Source: Rhododendron vialii (lineage: Eukaryota > Streptophyta > Magnoliopsida > Ericales > Ericaceae). Taken from it: 64,000 nucleotides of DNA. Positions within the stretch are counted from its first letter, which is position 1, and every line of letters starts with the position of its first letter. The notes beneath the pieces were generated by a model. That model worked only from the letters and a program-made list of their open reading frames with translations. It was not told the origin of the DNA and searched no databases. The stretch is taken from positions 6,396,001 to 6,460,000 of the forward strand of contig NC_080558.1 of the NCBI RefSeq assembly GCF_030253575.1, in the 5' to 3' direction. Shown here one piece after another: positions 25,557 to 37,060 of this stretch. The position numbers and the translations under genes were made by a program.

Positions 25557-26330
25557 CTGCAATAGCATTAAATGGCAATTATGATAATGAAGGCAGCTGC
25601 TTATACAACAACAACAACATAACATAACCCATCTAGTCCTCAATCATTGGGGGTATGGGCGGGGATGATTGGAGACAGACCTAACCTTTGGCAATATATA
25701 CACAAAGTGGCTGCTTTCAGAATACCACTAAAACAGTGGTCCCCCTAAACCTCCAAGAACCGAGGAGCTACAAGGACGTTTTGTTGTAAAACCATGCCCC
25801 CAAATCAAAGCCAAATGCCATCAGAGAAGACAAGCCTAGAGACCCAAATCAATTTATGTGCACATTACCATACTTCCTTCATTGATAGTCTAGAGTATCG
25901 GTATGCACAAGAGCTGCCCAAGATAAGCGTCACATTCCATGAGAAAAACTAACAAAAGAAAAATGTCCATATTATACTAGCAATAGCAATATCTCCAGCA
26001 AAATAAAAGTTCAACTGAGAACTTAGATGCACATTGTATTTTGGTAAGTAAAACACACTGATTGAAGCAGCACCAGCAGGTGTGAAAGGACGGAAACGGC
26101 AGAGAAGAACATTATCTGTTTGGAACCCATGAAAAGGAAAGGAAAAGAAAAAATACAAATAAAAGAGAAGGAAAATAGGAGGAAATATTTACTATTCATT
26201 GACATTCTTATTTTTTTTTCACTCTTTCTCTTCCAACCAACATTCCAACCAAACAATGGACGGGAATTTTTTTTAATTTTCCTTCTTTTTCCTTTCCATG
26301 GTTCCAAACAGAGCCTAGAGATGAGAGTTT
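25557..26330. other. Upstream of APC6 fragment, no gene recognised
   Basis: No further APC6 exon was recognised upstream of 25556. An AAC trinucleotide run lies near 25605-25617. An imperfect inverted repeat around GGAAAGGAAAAGAA and CTTCTTTTTCCTTTCC lies at 26130-26300. Confidence 0.45.
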
Positions 26331-26369
26331 GATGATTTTATCTAATTCTTCCAAAACATTAGGGGTTAA

Positions 26370-27000
26370 TCACACTATAATTGCTCTCGCAAAGAATTAC
26401 TTTTGGCCGCAAAGAATTAATCTTCGCCGAAAAGAATTACTCTTGGCTGCAAAAAATTACTCTCGCCAAAATTAGTCTTGGCGCAATTCTAATTCTTTGC
26501 GGCCAAGAGTAATTTTTGTGGCTAAGAGTAATTCTTTGCGATCAGGAGTTATTATTCGTGGCCAAGAGCCCAAGAGTAATTTTTTGTGGCCAAGAGTAAT
26601 TTTTTGCAGCCAAGATCAATTCTTCGTGACCAAGAGTAATTCTTCGTGACCAAGAGTAATTCTTTATGGCCAGCTTTGTTCCTCTAAGAGCTTTAGAGGC
26701 TTTTTGGACTTTTTGAGTTTTGTTTTTATTCAAAAAAATTTCACATTTATTAGTTTCACACTAAACTTTTGTGAATTATTGATTGGTCCCGGCAAGTGAA
26801 ATCCAAAAAGTTAAAAAAATTACTTTTACCCTAATATTTTTAGAAACAATGCGAAAAAATACTCCACAAAAGATTGACGCAAAATTAACCAATGTGAAAA
26901 AAATTTGAATAAAAACAAAACTCAAAAAGTCCAAAAAGTCCCTAAAGCTTTTAGAGGAACAAGGCTGACTTTTCAGTGTAATTGTTGGGATAAATTGTTC
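26370..27000. repeat. Foldback repeat block built from 20-bp words
   Basis: The words GCAAAGAATTACTCTTGGCC (26390-26475) recur about four times. Their reverse complements, GGCCAAGAGTAATTCTTTGC, then recur about eight times (26480-26680), making two arms facing each other. A second nested inverted repeat of about 70 bp uses GACTTTTTGAGTTTTGTTTT at about 26706 and its complement at about 26912. The block could form extended hairpins. Confidence 0.75.
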
Positions 27001-27090
27001 GTTCGACAAGAGAAATTGAAAAAATAAAAATAAAATATGGATCAAAGTTGAAAAAATATATGTAAGATGGTACTGTAGATAAAAGAAATT

Positions 27091-27913
27091 CAATTGATAG
27101 GTATTTTTTTCTTGTTTTTCATCGTAATTTTTTACTTTTAGTCTCGTCGAGTTCCAACTTGAGGATAAGCAGTTTAACTAAGCATTGAAGGCAGAAGAAT
27201 GCTCGAAGTCAGCTCTTTCTCTACCCTCTCCTGCCTAACTAAGCATAATTGTTTCTTCCTTAATTCATTTCATATGGCTTTCATTGTTCTTCCAATGTTG
27301 TCTGATAATTGCATGAGCTGCGGTTTGTTCTTGTAAAAGTCTGAGATACAAATTTCTGTTTTCTGTATCAGGGAAGTTATCAAAAGTTTGAAGTTACTCT
27401 TTTTTTGCATTTTACGATAGCGAGAATGCAAAATCTCTGCCTTGAGAACATGTAATGAACTAGATTGCTACTAGCCCGTCAAAGATGCAGATGATATATC
27501 TCATCTTAGATCTTTTTTTTCATGATTGAATCATGTGTTGAGAGATCGACCATGCCCTAAACACAAAATGAGTGAAAACAATCAAGAAGAGAAACAAAGA
27601 ATGCAAGATACAGAGTCTTTTATGTGGTTCTCCAACCGAGTAATTGAGGACGTCCAACGAACAACCAAGTTTTCACTATGTATCGAAGGAGACTTGGCCT
27701 TTTTTTTTTTGGGTTCAAAGGCTATTGTAATGAAAACCCTGCTAAAGAAGTCATTCAACACCCACCCTTTATAATTTCCTTCCAACCTTTCACCTACCTT
27801 GGACCAAATTCACTACTTACTCCTTATAGGATGGCTGCAATCCCTCTTCTTCCCCTTGAAGAAGCTTTGGAATTGTCTGCACTTGCTCCCCGAAAACGTA
27901 CTTTCGCAGTAGT
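27091..27913. other. No gene recognised
   Basis: The stretch is AT-rich. Short frames on both strands lack any recognisable family. It precedes the interrupted PHD-finger gene and may include its 5' region. Confidence 0.4.
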
Positions 27914-28115
27914 TGCTTGCCCTTGCTGGAAATCTTTTCTTTTTCGACTTTTGGATATCATATCTTTCATATGTTTCTCCAAAGACTTTCTCATGGAGGT
28001 CTCTCTGTACTTGAGTATTATAAGCAAAAAAGCATCAAATGGAGCTTCTCGAAAATAAGCTTTTCCATCTCTTTAAGTTGTTTCTTGCGTATAAACAGAA
28101 AGCAAAAGAAGTTGG
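27914..28115. repeat. Repeat shared with 45996-46225
   Basis: About 200 bp, including CTTGCCCTTGCTGGAAATCTT, TTTGGATATCAT and GGAGCTTCTCGAAAATAAGC, matches 45996-46225 in direct orientation with modest divergence. The copies flank the array and the PHD-finger gene remains on both sides. Whether they are an older duplication or parts of a dispersed element is unclear. Confidence 0.75.
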
Positions 28116-28139
28116 TGGGATTCAGGGAAAATGGCGATC

Positions 28140-28227
28140 GACTGAAATCCAAAAAGGTCGCTCGGGGTTCCAAGTTCCAGTAAGTTACGTTGTTGGGGCC
28201 AGAAATTCATTGTAAAACAGTCAAAAG
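28140..28227 (+). pseudogene. Left part of interrupted IDM1/ROS4-like PHD-finger gene
   Basis: Immediately left of the array the plus strand has an open frame (about 28155-28227). It continues, in the same phase and across one copy of the 8-bp repeat GTCAAAAG, into the frame right of the array at 44435. That right-hand frame encodes a recognisable PHD-finger protein. This left piece is short and not diagnostic by itself; a TGA lies at about 28142-28144. The assignment rests on the shared frame and the target duplication. Confidence 0.45.
28220..28227. repeat. 8-bp direct repeat GTCAAAAG, left border of array
   Basis: This exact octamer directly abuts the TAAGGGTCATCAT terminus of the first E element. 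The same octamer abuts the last E element at 44427-44434. Confidence 0.85.
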
Positions 28228-28620
28228 TAAGGGTCATCATCGGGCCGGGCCGGGCTGGCCTAGCTCGCCAAGTCACTACCCAAGCCTGTGGGACTTTTAC
28301 TTTTTTACGGGCCGGGCTACCTGTCATAAATTGAAGCGCAAGCCCGACCCATGGGCCCGCTCAATTAACTGGCTAGCGGGCCAAAAGCTGGGCGGGCTGG
28401 CTTAAATTTCCTTGGGCAAGGGAAAAAAGAAAGGATTTTGTGGGATTTTGTGGCTAATGGGTGGGCCTGTGGCAGGCTATTGGGTGGGTGCCACGGGCGG
28501 GCCGAGTAAAAATTCATAGGCCCGAGCCCGCCCATTACAAACTACGGGCCGGGTAAAAGCCCGATGGGCCGGGCGGGCTTTGGGCGGGCCGCGGGCCTTC
28601 GGGCTAAATGATGACCCTTA
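28228..28620. mobile_element. E element 1 (GC-rich, hAT-like), array left end
   Basis: The 5' terminus is TAAGGGTCATCAT and the 3' terminus ATGATGACCCTTA, a perfect 13-bp terminal inverted repeat. The interior is full of GGGCC and GCCCG words. The left flank is GTCAAAAG and the right flank TTTACACT. It shares the variants CACTACCCAAGCC, GAGTAAAAATTC and GGGTAAAAGCCCGAT with E6 only. Confidence 0.85.
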
Positions 28621-29758
28621 TTTACACTTCATCGAATCCTAGGGAAACTTGTTTCATCATTCACCGAAAGTGGGGCTTAATTAGTTTCGAAGCCAAATTT
28701 TGGAGGTTACAACCACCAACACAATGTAAAAACTCTTTGAAACGGTTTCTCCTACACTTCGATGAAATGTAGATGCTCTTTGAACTCTTTCAAACAGTTA
28801 AGCAATGAAGATATACATATGAACAAGGGGTTTGTTTACCAAATGAAACATAGAACGTGTTTTATCCTTGGTAGCCATGAAGATTTGATAGTGGTCTTCT
28901 TTCTACCCAATTTTCGTAAATGAAACATGAATTTTTTTTAATGATTGTACTCCATCATCTGTTATTATACTTCAAAAACTCTATCTATTGATATATAATG
29001 GGTCTTTTTCCGTTTTAAAATGAGGGACATACGAGCGTTTTACCGAAATAAATTACTTTTTTGATCCACTGAGGGTAAAATGGTCACATCTCTTGTTGTA
29101 CAATTGATTTTTTATCGAAAATAATTGGGTTAGAAAGTAAATTGAACAAGATTTTCAACGATTCAAACCATGCACAAATCGGATTTCGGGAGTTCCTGTA
29201 TCAAGCTTGCAAAGTTCGACTTGTTTTGGATTGTGGGGGATGCGCCTGGGGCGCAATGAAGTGCGCCCGGGACGCTTTGAATTGCGCCTCAGGAGCAATA
29301 AAGCTTCAAAAGAGGTCAAATTTTGAAGGGTTGCCCTGGACGCTCCAAAACTCCGATTTGCACATAGTTTGAACCATTTAAAAGCTTGTTCAATTTTCTT
29401 TCTAACCAGGATAGTTTGGATTAAAAAATCATTTGTATATCAAGAAATGTGACTATTTTACCCTCAATGGTTCAAAAAAATAATCCATTTCGAAAAACGC
29501 TCATATGTCCCTCATTTTAAATCGAATCGAGCCCACTGTATATAAATAATTTGAGTTTTTAAAGGAATAAGAGGTGGTGCAATCCAACCATAAAAATATT
29601 TAATTTTTGTTAATGAAAATTGGGTAGAAATGAACAACTACGAAAATCGTCAAGGCGACTAGGGCTAAAACATGTTCTAATTATCATTCGGTGATCAAAT
29701 CCTTAGTTCATTCGTATTACTTCGTTGGTTAAGTGAATTTCAAAGATTTTTTAAATAA
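28621..29758. repeat. Foldback unit A1
   Basis: It starts TTTACACTTCATCGAATCC. The left half (from about 28790) and the reverse complement of the right half align for about 400 bp; for example, AAAATGAGGGACATACGAGCG near 29018 pairs with CGCTCATATGTCCCTCATTTT near 29500. The central segment near 29240-29300 is GCGCC-rich (TGCGCCTGGGGCGC, GTGCGCCCGGGACGC). Confidence 0.8.
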
Positions 29759-30904
29759 TTTACACTTCATCGAACCGTAGGAAAAACTGTTGCATCATTC
29801 CCCGAAAGCGGGGCTTAATAATTTCGAAGCCAAATTTTAGAAGTTATGACTACCAACACAGCGTTAAAACTCTTTGAAACGATTTCTCCTACGCTTCCTA
29901 CATTGTAGACGCTCTATGAACTCTTTGAAACACTTAAGCAATGAAGAAATACATACGGACTAGGTATTTGATCATCGAATGAAACCAAGAACATGTTTTA
30001 GTCTTGGTGGCCTTGACGATTTTTGTAGTGGTCTTCTTTCTACCCAATTTTCATAAGCGAAACTTGAATTTTTTTATGGTTGGATTCCATCATCTCTTTG
30101 TACCTCAAAAACTATATTTGTTGATACATAATGGGTCTTGATCCGATTCAAAGTGAGGGATGTACGGGCCTCTTACTGAAATGAGTTATTTTTTTGTACC
30201 ACTGAGGGTAAAATGGTCACATCTCTTGATATACAAACGATTTTTTTACCCAAACTGCTTGGGTTAGAAAGAAAATTGAACAAGCTTTTCAACAGTTCAA
30301 ACCATGAGCAAATTGGACTTCGGGAGTGTCCAGGGCAACCCTTCAAAGTTTGGCGTCTTTTGAAGCTGTATTGCTCCGGAGGCACAATTCTATGCGCCCA
30401 GGCGCACTTCAAATGCGCCCCAGGCGCATCCTCCATTCCAAAACAAGTCAAACTTTGCGAGCTTAACACAGACACTCCTGAAATCCGATGCATGCGTGGT
30501 TTGAACCGTTGACAAGGTTGTTCAATTTGCTTTCTAACCCAAGTAGTGTGGATAAAAAAAAATCATTCGTATATCAAGTGATGTGACCATTTTACCCTCA
30601 GTGGGTCAAAAACAATTAATTTTAGTAAAACACTCATATGTCCCCCATTTCAAATCGGATCAAGACCCATTATATATCAATAATTATAGTTTTTAAATTA
30701 TTAAGAGATGGTGCAATCCAACCATAAAAAAAAAAAAAAAGAAGTTTCGTCTATAAAAATTGGGTTGAAAGGACTGCTACATAAATCGTCAAGGCGACTA
30801 TGACCAAAACACGTTCAAAATTTCATTCGGTGATCAAATCCTTAGTTGTAGGTATATCTTCATTGGTTAAGTGAATATCAAAGAGTTTATAAAGCATTTA
30901 CACT
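29759..30904. repeat. Foldback unit B1, centre inverted relative to A
   Basis: The first ~190 bp match A in direct orientation. The central segment matches A only as reverse complement: GTCCAGGGCAACCCTTCAAA, near 30330 here, reads as TTTGAAGGGTTGCCCTGGAC in A1 near 29322. The flanking arms are self-complementary as in A. It ends at TTTACACT beside E2. Confidence 0.8.
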
Positions 30905-31316
30905 TAAGGGTCATTATCGGGCCGGGCCGGCCTAGCCCGCCAAGTCACTACCAAAGCCCGCCCACGGGCCGGCTGACCGGGCTTTTACTTTTTTGCGGGC
31001 CGGGCTACCTGTCATAAATTGAAGCGCAAGCCCGGCCCACGGGCTAGCTCGATTAACTGGCAAGCAGGCCAAAAGCCGGGAGGGCTTAAATTTCCTTGGG
31101 CAAGGGAAAAAAGAAAGGATTTTGTGGGATTTTGGGCTAATGGGTGGGCCTGTGGCAGGCTATTGGGCGGGTGCCACGGGCGGGCTCATAGGCCGGGCCG
31201 AGTTAAAATTCATAGGCCCAAGCCCGCCCATAACAAACTACGGGCCAGGTAAAAGCCAAATGGGCCGGGCGGGCTTCGGGCGGGCCGCGGGCCTTCGGGC
31301 TAAATGATGACCCTTA
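30905..31316. mobile_element. E element 2
   Basis: The termini are TAAGGGTCATTAT and ATGATGACCCTTA. The left flank is TTTACACT (30897-30904). The right flank begins TTTAC and is then interrupted by the small MITE at 31322. Confidence 0.85.
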
Positions 31317-31321
31317 TTTAC

Positions 31322-31450
31322 GAGAGAGATTATTCCATGCCCCCGGGGCTTTCTGCACCACACATTTCAGTGGCCCCCACTAAAATGTGTGGTGCAGAAA
31401 GCCCTGGGGCACCACGTGGCTATGCCCTTGGGGCATCGTATAATTTTTCC
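31322..31450. mobile_element. 129-bp MITE with strong hairpin
   Basis: It is flanked by exact TTATTTAC octamers (31314-31321 and 31451-31458). Ends are imperfect inverted repeats converging on ATGCCCC. Inside, a 22-bp arm GGGCTTTCTGCACCACACAT.. (31346-31367) pairs perfectly with 31383-31404. It is followed inward by AGTGG/CCACT, and extends outward to CCCC/GGGG with one mismatch. Only this repeat unit carries it, so it inserted after amplification. Confidence 0.85.
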
Positions 31451-32591
31451 TTATTTACAATTCATCGAATCCTATGGAAAACTGTTTCATCATTCGCCAA
31501 AAGCGGGGCTTAAATAGTTTCGAAGCCAAATTTTGGAGATTACAACCACCAACACAATGTAAAAACTCTTTGAAACGATTTCTCCTATACTTCGATGAAA
31601 TGTAGATGTTCTTTGAACTCTTTCAAACAGTTAAGCAATGAAGATATACGTACGAACAAGGGGTTTGATTACCAAATGAAACATAGAACGAGTTTTATCC
31701 GTGGTAGCCAAGAAAATTTGATAATGGTCTTCTTTCTACCCAATTTTCGTAAACGAAACATGAATTTTTTTTATGAATGTACTCCATCATCTGTTATTAT
31801 ACTTCAAAAACTCTATATATTGATATATAATGGGTCTCTTTCTGTTTTAAAAAGAGGGACATACGAGCGTTTTACCGAAATAAATTATTTTTTTGACCCA
31901 CTGAGGGTAAAATGGTCACATCTCTTGTTGTACAAATGATTTTTTATCCAAAATAATTGGGTTAGAACGTAAATTGAACAAGCTTTTCAACGATCCAAAC
32001 CATGCACAAATTGGATTTCGGAAGTTCCTGTATCAAGCTTGCAAAGTTCGACTTGTCTTTGAGTGTGGGGGATGCGCCCGGGGCGCAATGAAGTGCGCCC
32101 GGGGCGCTTTGAATTGCGCCTCAAAAGCAATAAAGCTTCAAAAGAGGTCGAATTTTGAAGGGTTGCCCTGGACGCTCCCGAACTCCGATTTCCCCATAGT
32201 TTGAACCATTTAAAAGCTTGTTCAATTTTCTTTCTAACCCGGATAGTTTGGATTAAAAAAATCATTTGAATATCAAGAAATATGACTATTTTACCCTCAA
32301 TGGTTCAAAAAAATAATCCATTTGGAAAAACGCTCATATGTCCCTCATTTTAAATCGAATCAAGCCCATTATATATAAATAATTTGAGTTTTTAAAGGAA
32401 TAAGAGATGGTGCAATCCAACCATAAAAATATTTACTTTTCGTTTATGAAAATTGGGTAGAAATGAAGAACTACAAAAATCGTCAAGGTAACTAAGGCTA
32501 AAACATGTTCTAATTATCATTCGGTGATCAAATCCTCAGTTCGTAGGTATTACTTCGTTGGTTAAGTGAATTTCAAGGAGTTTATAAATAA
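31451..32591. repeat. Foldback unit A2
   Basis: It has the same organisation as A1, with centre TGCGCCCGGGGCGC repeated near 32072 and 32094. It begins after the MITE's second target octamer. Confidence 0.8.
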
Positions 32592-33731
32592 TTTACACTT
32601 CATCGAACCATAGGAAAAACTGTTCCATCATTCCCTGAAAGCGGGGCTTAATAATTTCGAAGCCAAATTTTAGAAGTTACGACTACCAACACAACGTTAA
32701 AACTCTTTGAAACGATTTCTCCTACGCTTCGATGGAATGTAGACACTCTATGAACTCTTTGAAACACTTAAGGAAAGAAGAAATACGTACGAACTAGGGA
32801 TCTGATCATCGAATGAAACCAATAACGTGTTTTAGTCTAGGTGGCCTTGACGATTTTTGCAGTGGTCTTCTTTCCACCCAATTTTCATAAGCAAAACTTG
32901 AATTTTTTTTATGGTTGGATTCCATCATCTCTTTGTACCTCAAAAACTATATTTCTTGATATATAATGGGTTTTGATCCGATTCAAAGTGAGGGATGTAC
33001 GGGCCTCTTACCGAAATGAGTTATTTTATTGAACCACTGAGGGTAAAATGGCTACATCTCTTGATATACAAACGATTTTTTTATCCGAACTGCTTGGGTT
33101 AGAAAGAAATTGAACAAGCTTTTCAACGGTTCAAATCACGCGCAAATTGGAGTTCGGGAGTGTCCAGGACAACCCTTCAAAGTTTGGCGTCTTTTGAAGT
33201 TTTATTGCTCCTGAGGCGCAATTCTATGCGCCCAGGCACACTTCAAATGCGCGCCAGGCGCATCCTACATTCCAAAACAAGTCAAACTTTGCGAGATTGA
33301 TACAGACACTCCTGAAATCCGATGCATGCGTGGTTTGAACCGTTGAAAAGGTTGTTCAATTTGCTTTCTAACCCAAGTAGTGTGGATAAAAAAAAATCAT
33401 TCGTATATCAAGTGATGTGACCATTTTACCCTCAATGGGTCAAAAACAATTAATTTTAGTAAAACACTCATATGTCCCCCATTTTAAATCGGATCAAGAC
33501 CCATTATATATCAATAATTAGAGTTTTTAAATTATTAAGAGATGGTGCAATCCAACCATAAAAAAAAAAAGTTTCGTCTATAAAAATTGGGTTGAAAGGA
33601 CTGCTACATAAATCGTCAAGGCGACTAAGACCAAAACATGTTCAAAATTTCATTCGGTGATCAAATCCTTAGTTGTAGGTATATCTTCATTGGTTAAGTG
33701 AATATCAACGAGTTTATAAAGCATTTACACT
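32592..33731. repeat. Foldback unit B2
   Basis: It has the same organisation as B1 and ends at TTTACACT (33724-33731) next to the truncated third E element. Confidence 0.8.
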
Positions 33732-33787
33732 TAAGGGTCATCATTGAGCCGGGCTGGCCTAGCCCACCAAGTCACTACCAAAGCCCG
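33732..33787. mobile_element. E element 3, truncated to 56 bp
   Basis: Only the 5' end (TAAGGGTCATCATTGAGCC...) remains. It is cut by the LTR start TGTAGACACC at 33788. Confidence 0.85.
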
Positions 33788-35759
33788 TGTAGACACCCCA
33801 ATCTGACTTCCCAATCGTTTTATTTCATTTTCCGGTTTCTTGTTTCCCCGATGATGAATCAGGTCGAGAACAATCTTGAGAAAATGAAATGGTTTGAGCT
33901 TGGTGTGTGTGGAACTCATCCTTAGCCTTGAAACCCTTGAATCCAAACCTTGACCTCAGGTTTGACCATCGCGCGACCCAATGGGTCTCTCGCGCGATGA
34001 TTTACTTGCCAGGTGGTGGTCAAAGTCAAAGTTTTGACCATTGACCATCGCGGGGCTAGTTGAACACTAGCGCGATGGAGTAAAACCCTCACGCGATGGT
34101 TAACACCTGTCACTTCCATCTTTTTCCAGCTGGATTTTGTGATGATCAGGGGTCTACAGACTTGTGTAACCCCGTTTCGTCGACTGAACAGCGTTCTGCA
34201 GGGCTGCCCTTACACCACCTCTCCCCCACTCTCCCATCAACTTTTGCACCCCACTTCCCCACCAAGTAATTGCAGCCAACCTTGTTGGCTGGTTGTATTA
34301 CCTTGTTTAACCAACCAACAAAGCCCCCATTCTTCCTATAAGTATCCCCCATGGTTCATCTTCCAAAGGGTTACCAAAAATTTCCAAAAGAGAAAAAAAA
34401 AGGGTATAAGTCTAAGCACTTCTTCCACTCAAATCACTCCTCTATACTCATTTTCCAAGCCATACCACCTTATTCAAGCCATTCCCAAGACACTCAAGCA
34501 AAGGTATAATCCTTACTGTTTACTGTTTTGATCCCTGAGGGGGGTTGACAGGGCCAAGGCTGGTAATCAATACCAGTTCTGGTCCTAAAGTCAGCAAGTT
34601 TACAAGTTACTGCAGGCAAGCACTCCCTCGCGCGAGACACCCACTCCATCGCGCGACTGTTCTAGTCACCGTGATATGGTTCTCGTGGGGATGGGATCCT
34701 TGTCCTTATTCATTTACACAATTTCCTGTCTTCTCGTAAAGAATATTTAGTATATCTCACTGTTATGCATGTTAAAATCTGTAGGTTAGCTTAGCTTGCT
34801 TATTTGTTTGCTTTGGAATGCCCCTGGATAGCTTCTGAATATGTCTCAGAGCCCCGACATGTAAAGTAATTCCTGGAAGTCCAGTCAGAACACTCGCGCG
34901 ATGATCTGACTCCATCGCGCGATGGTCAGTCTGTTTCCAGTGATTGCCCTTGCATAGGCAGTCAGGCTCTTGGCCTCTGTTTTGATACCCTCACTTTTAA
35001 GGGTTGCATCTTATTTCTGTTAATCTTGATTGTAATAATTATTTGCCTTCTGTACATATAAATTGCTAGGTTTGACCCTGGGTGTGCACTGGTCCTTTTA
35101 GAGCTCAGAAGGGGATAAAATTTAACCCATTGGTAGGATGCTAACACTCGCGCGATGGACTGGGAGTGTCGCGCGATGGTCAAAATTGCATGTAAGAACC
35201 TTCATGCATGCAAGTTGGCCGTTGTTCATGACAAACTCAAGCCAAGGCACTGTTTTGGCATCCAATATCAGCGTTAGATTTTATCTCATTTATTTCTCGC
35301 ATTTCATCCATCCATGCTATCTATTCACATCTTGCGACGTGTTACAGTCTTAAATCCCCTTAAACTGTTCCCCCGCCGTAATTGGCTAAAAATTGATTAA
35401 TCAAACAGAATCGCAAACAAACATCTTTCGCAAATGCCCAAGTAGAGACCGATCTCCGGATTGGGCGAGAGGGGTGCCATAAAACCCTTCCCCTCTCGTA
35501 ACCTGACTCTCAAACCCAGATATGGTTATGACGGATTGGTTCCTTAAACTTTTTCAAATCAAAACAGCGCGACAAGTGCTTCGAAATTACGGTTCCTTGG
35601 GTGTTGGACCTTCAAACCCGAGTGGCGACTCTGTATCTTCGCGAGCGCTTGTCGTCCAGCTTCAAAAAAGCGCTCCCGCGAACCAGCAGCATTTTCTCTT
35701 CTTGGGAGTGGAACGGAATCCCTTCCCGAGGAAAGAAAAACGGGTACCGCATGCCCACA
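33788..35759 (+). repeat. 5' LTR of the Tat-like element
   Basis: It begins TGTAGACACC and ends CCCACA one base before the primer-binding site, giving about 1.97 kb. It contains eleven CGCGCGATGG-type sites between 33966 and 35179, several as closely spaced pairs; 34912-34925 is the perfect palindrome CCATCGCGCGATGG. Open frames inside are not protein genes. Confidence 0.8.
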
Positions 35760-35760
35760 G

Positions 35761-35778
35761 TGGCGACTCTGCTGGGGA
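35761..35778 (+). promoter_or_regulatory. Primer-binding site, tRNA-Arg type
   Basis: TGGCGACTCTGCTGGGGA is complementary to the 3' end of plant tRNA-Arg(ACG), whose acceptor end reads CCCCAGCGGAGTCGCCA, with a single C-to-T change. tRNA-Arg priming is characteristic of Tat/Ogre-lineage Ty3 elements. Confidence 0.8.
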
Positions 35779-37060
35779 TCGAATCAATATTGGTCTATAC
35801 TTAGATTTTAATATGCTTGAGAACAATCCCACAAAAGTCTGTCAAAATAGTAAGCTTCGCGCTGCTAAAGAAAGGATTGGTGATTTAACAGGACTTCGTG
35901 TCCGGCAATCCTGCCTGGGACTTTTTTCGGTTGTTCTCTCATGTAGTTTTTTCTAAGTATTGATCAATAAAGAGAGCCAAATTTGAAAAAGCATTTGCGA
36001 ATTTGCGATTCTGTTCCATTAATCAAACTTTTTAGCATTCTCATTTGCATTGATGTTGGATAAGTCTCGTTGGATCGTTTTGGCAATCCGGCACGGTTTA
36101 CCAAAGCTCGGGGACCCCGAATGACCAACAACCTTCGACGATGATGAGTCATTCTACCGTTCGACTATTGCTCTGCGATTACGCGGGCAGCGGGAGGTAT
36201 ATCTTGGCTCTAGTCCGAGGAACCCGTTATAAGCCAAAACCAGCCTTTGCATATACAAAGTACTAGAACTCTCCAAACTAGGACAGGTACCTACAGGGTA
36301 GGATTTCTTGCATCGAACCCCTATATACTGTCTACATGTTACTGCTTTCCCTATCACATGCACAGTACATACATGCCGTTTTGCGTAGAAGCATGTTTAG
36401 GGCGGCTCCTAGGTTGTCTCAATTTCGAGTCTGTCTTATGCTTATTAAGACATTGCCATGGCCTGATGAAGAGTCGTGCATCTCGATGGTGCACGTTATC
36501 AATTTTCAAAGTCCTTAGATCAGCGAGACTTCGAGAAATCAAACCTTTTTAAAGTCTTTGGCTCATACCCAATCGAAGTTTCAAACAGAAAATAAGGAAC
36601 AACGGAGAGAATGCCGTGATGCTTATACCGCCTTGGTCATCGTGCGCAGCATGTACACCGTTTAGGCTATGGCACTGTGCCGCCTACGCCGCCTCAGTTT
36701 CGGTATCACGCCATCTACACCGAGTTGTTCCAAGTTCAAAGTTGAAACTTCGGGAACGGAATAGTCAAAAGCCTTAGACTGTTTTGACATCTCTTTGGGT
36801 TAGTTGATTCAAGAAAGGATACACCCTCGAAAAGATTTCTGAGGATCGTTGGCAGCGTCCGAACATCATAAGACAGACTTGTCTTCTAGTCTTAGAGTCT
36901 AAGGGCGACACTGACGACGATGACTGTGCTTTCGCTTTAGTCTTTTATTTAGATTAAAGTTGCTGCAGGGCCCTTATTAAGCCTTTTCTTACTTTCTGCA
37001 AGCAAAGTTCTGAATCATTGCACCGCCAAGGAAAGTATCGAGGCAGAAAGCCGAACCCAC

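Noticed and set aside
34139-35956. Frames of 130 and 144 codons inside the LTR
   Set aside because: They lie in the LTR upstream of the primer-binding site, and no protein family is apparent.
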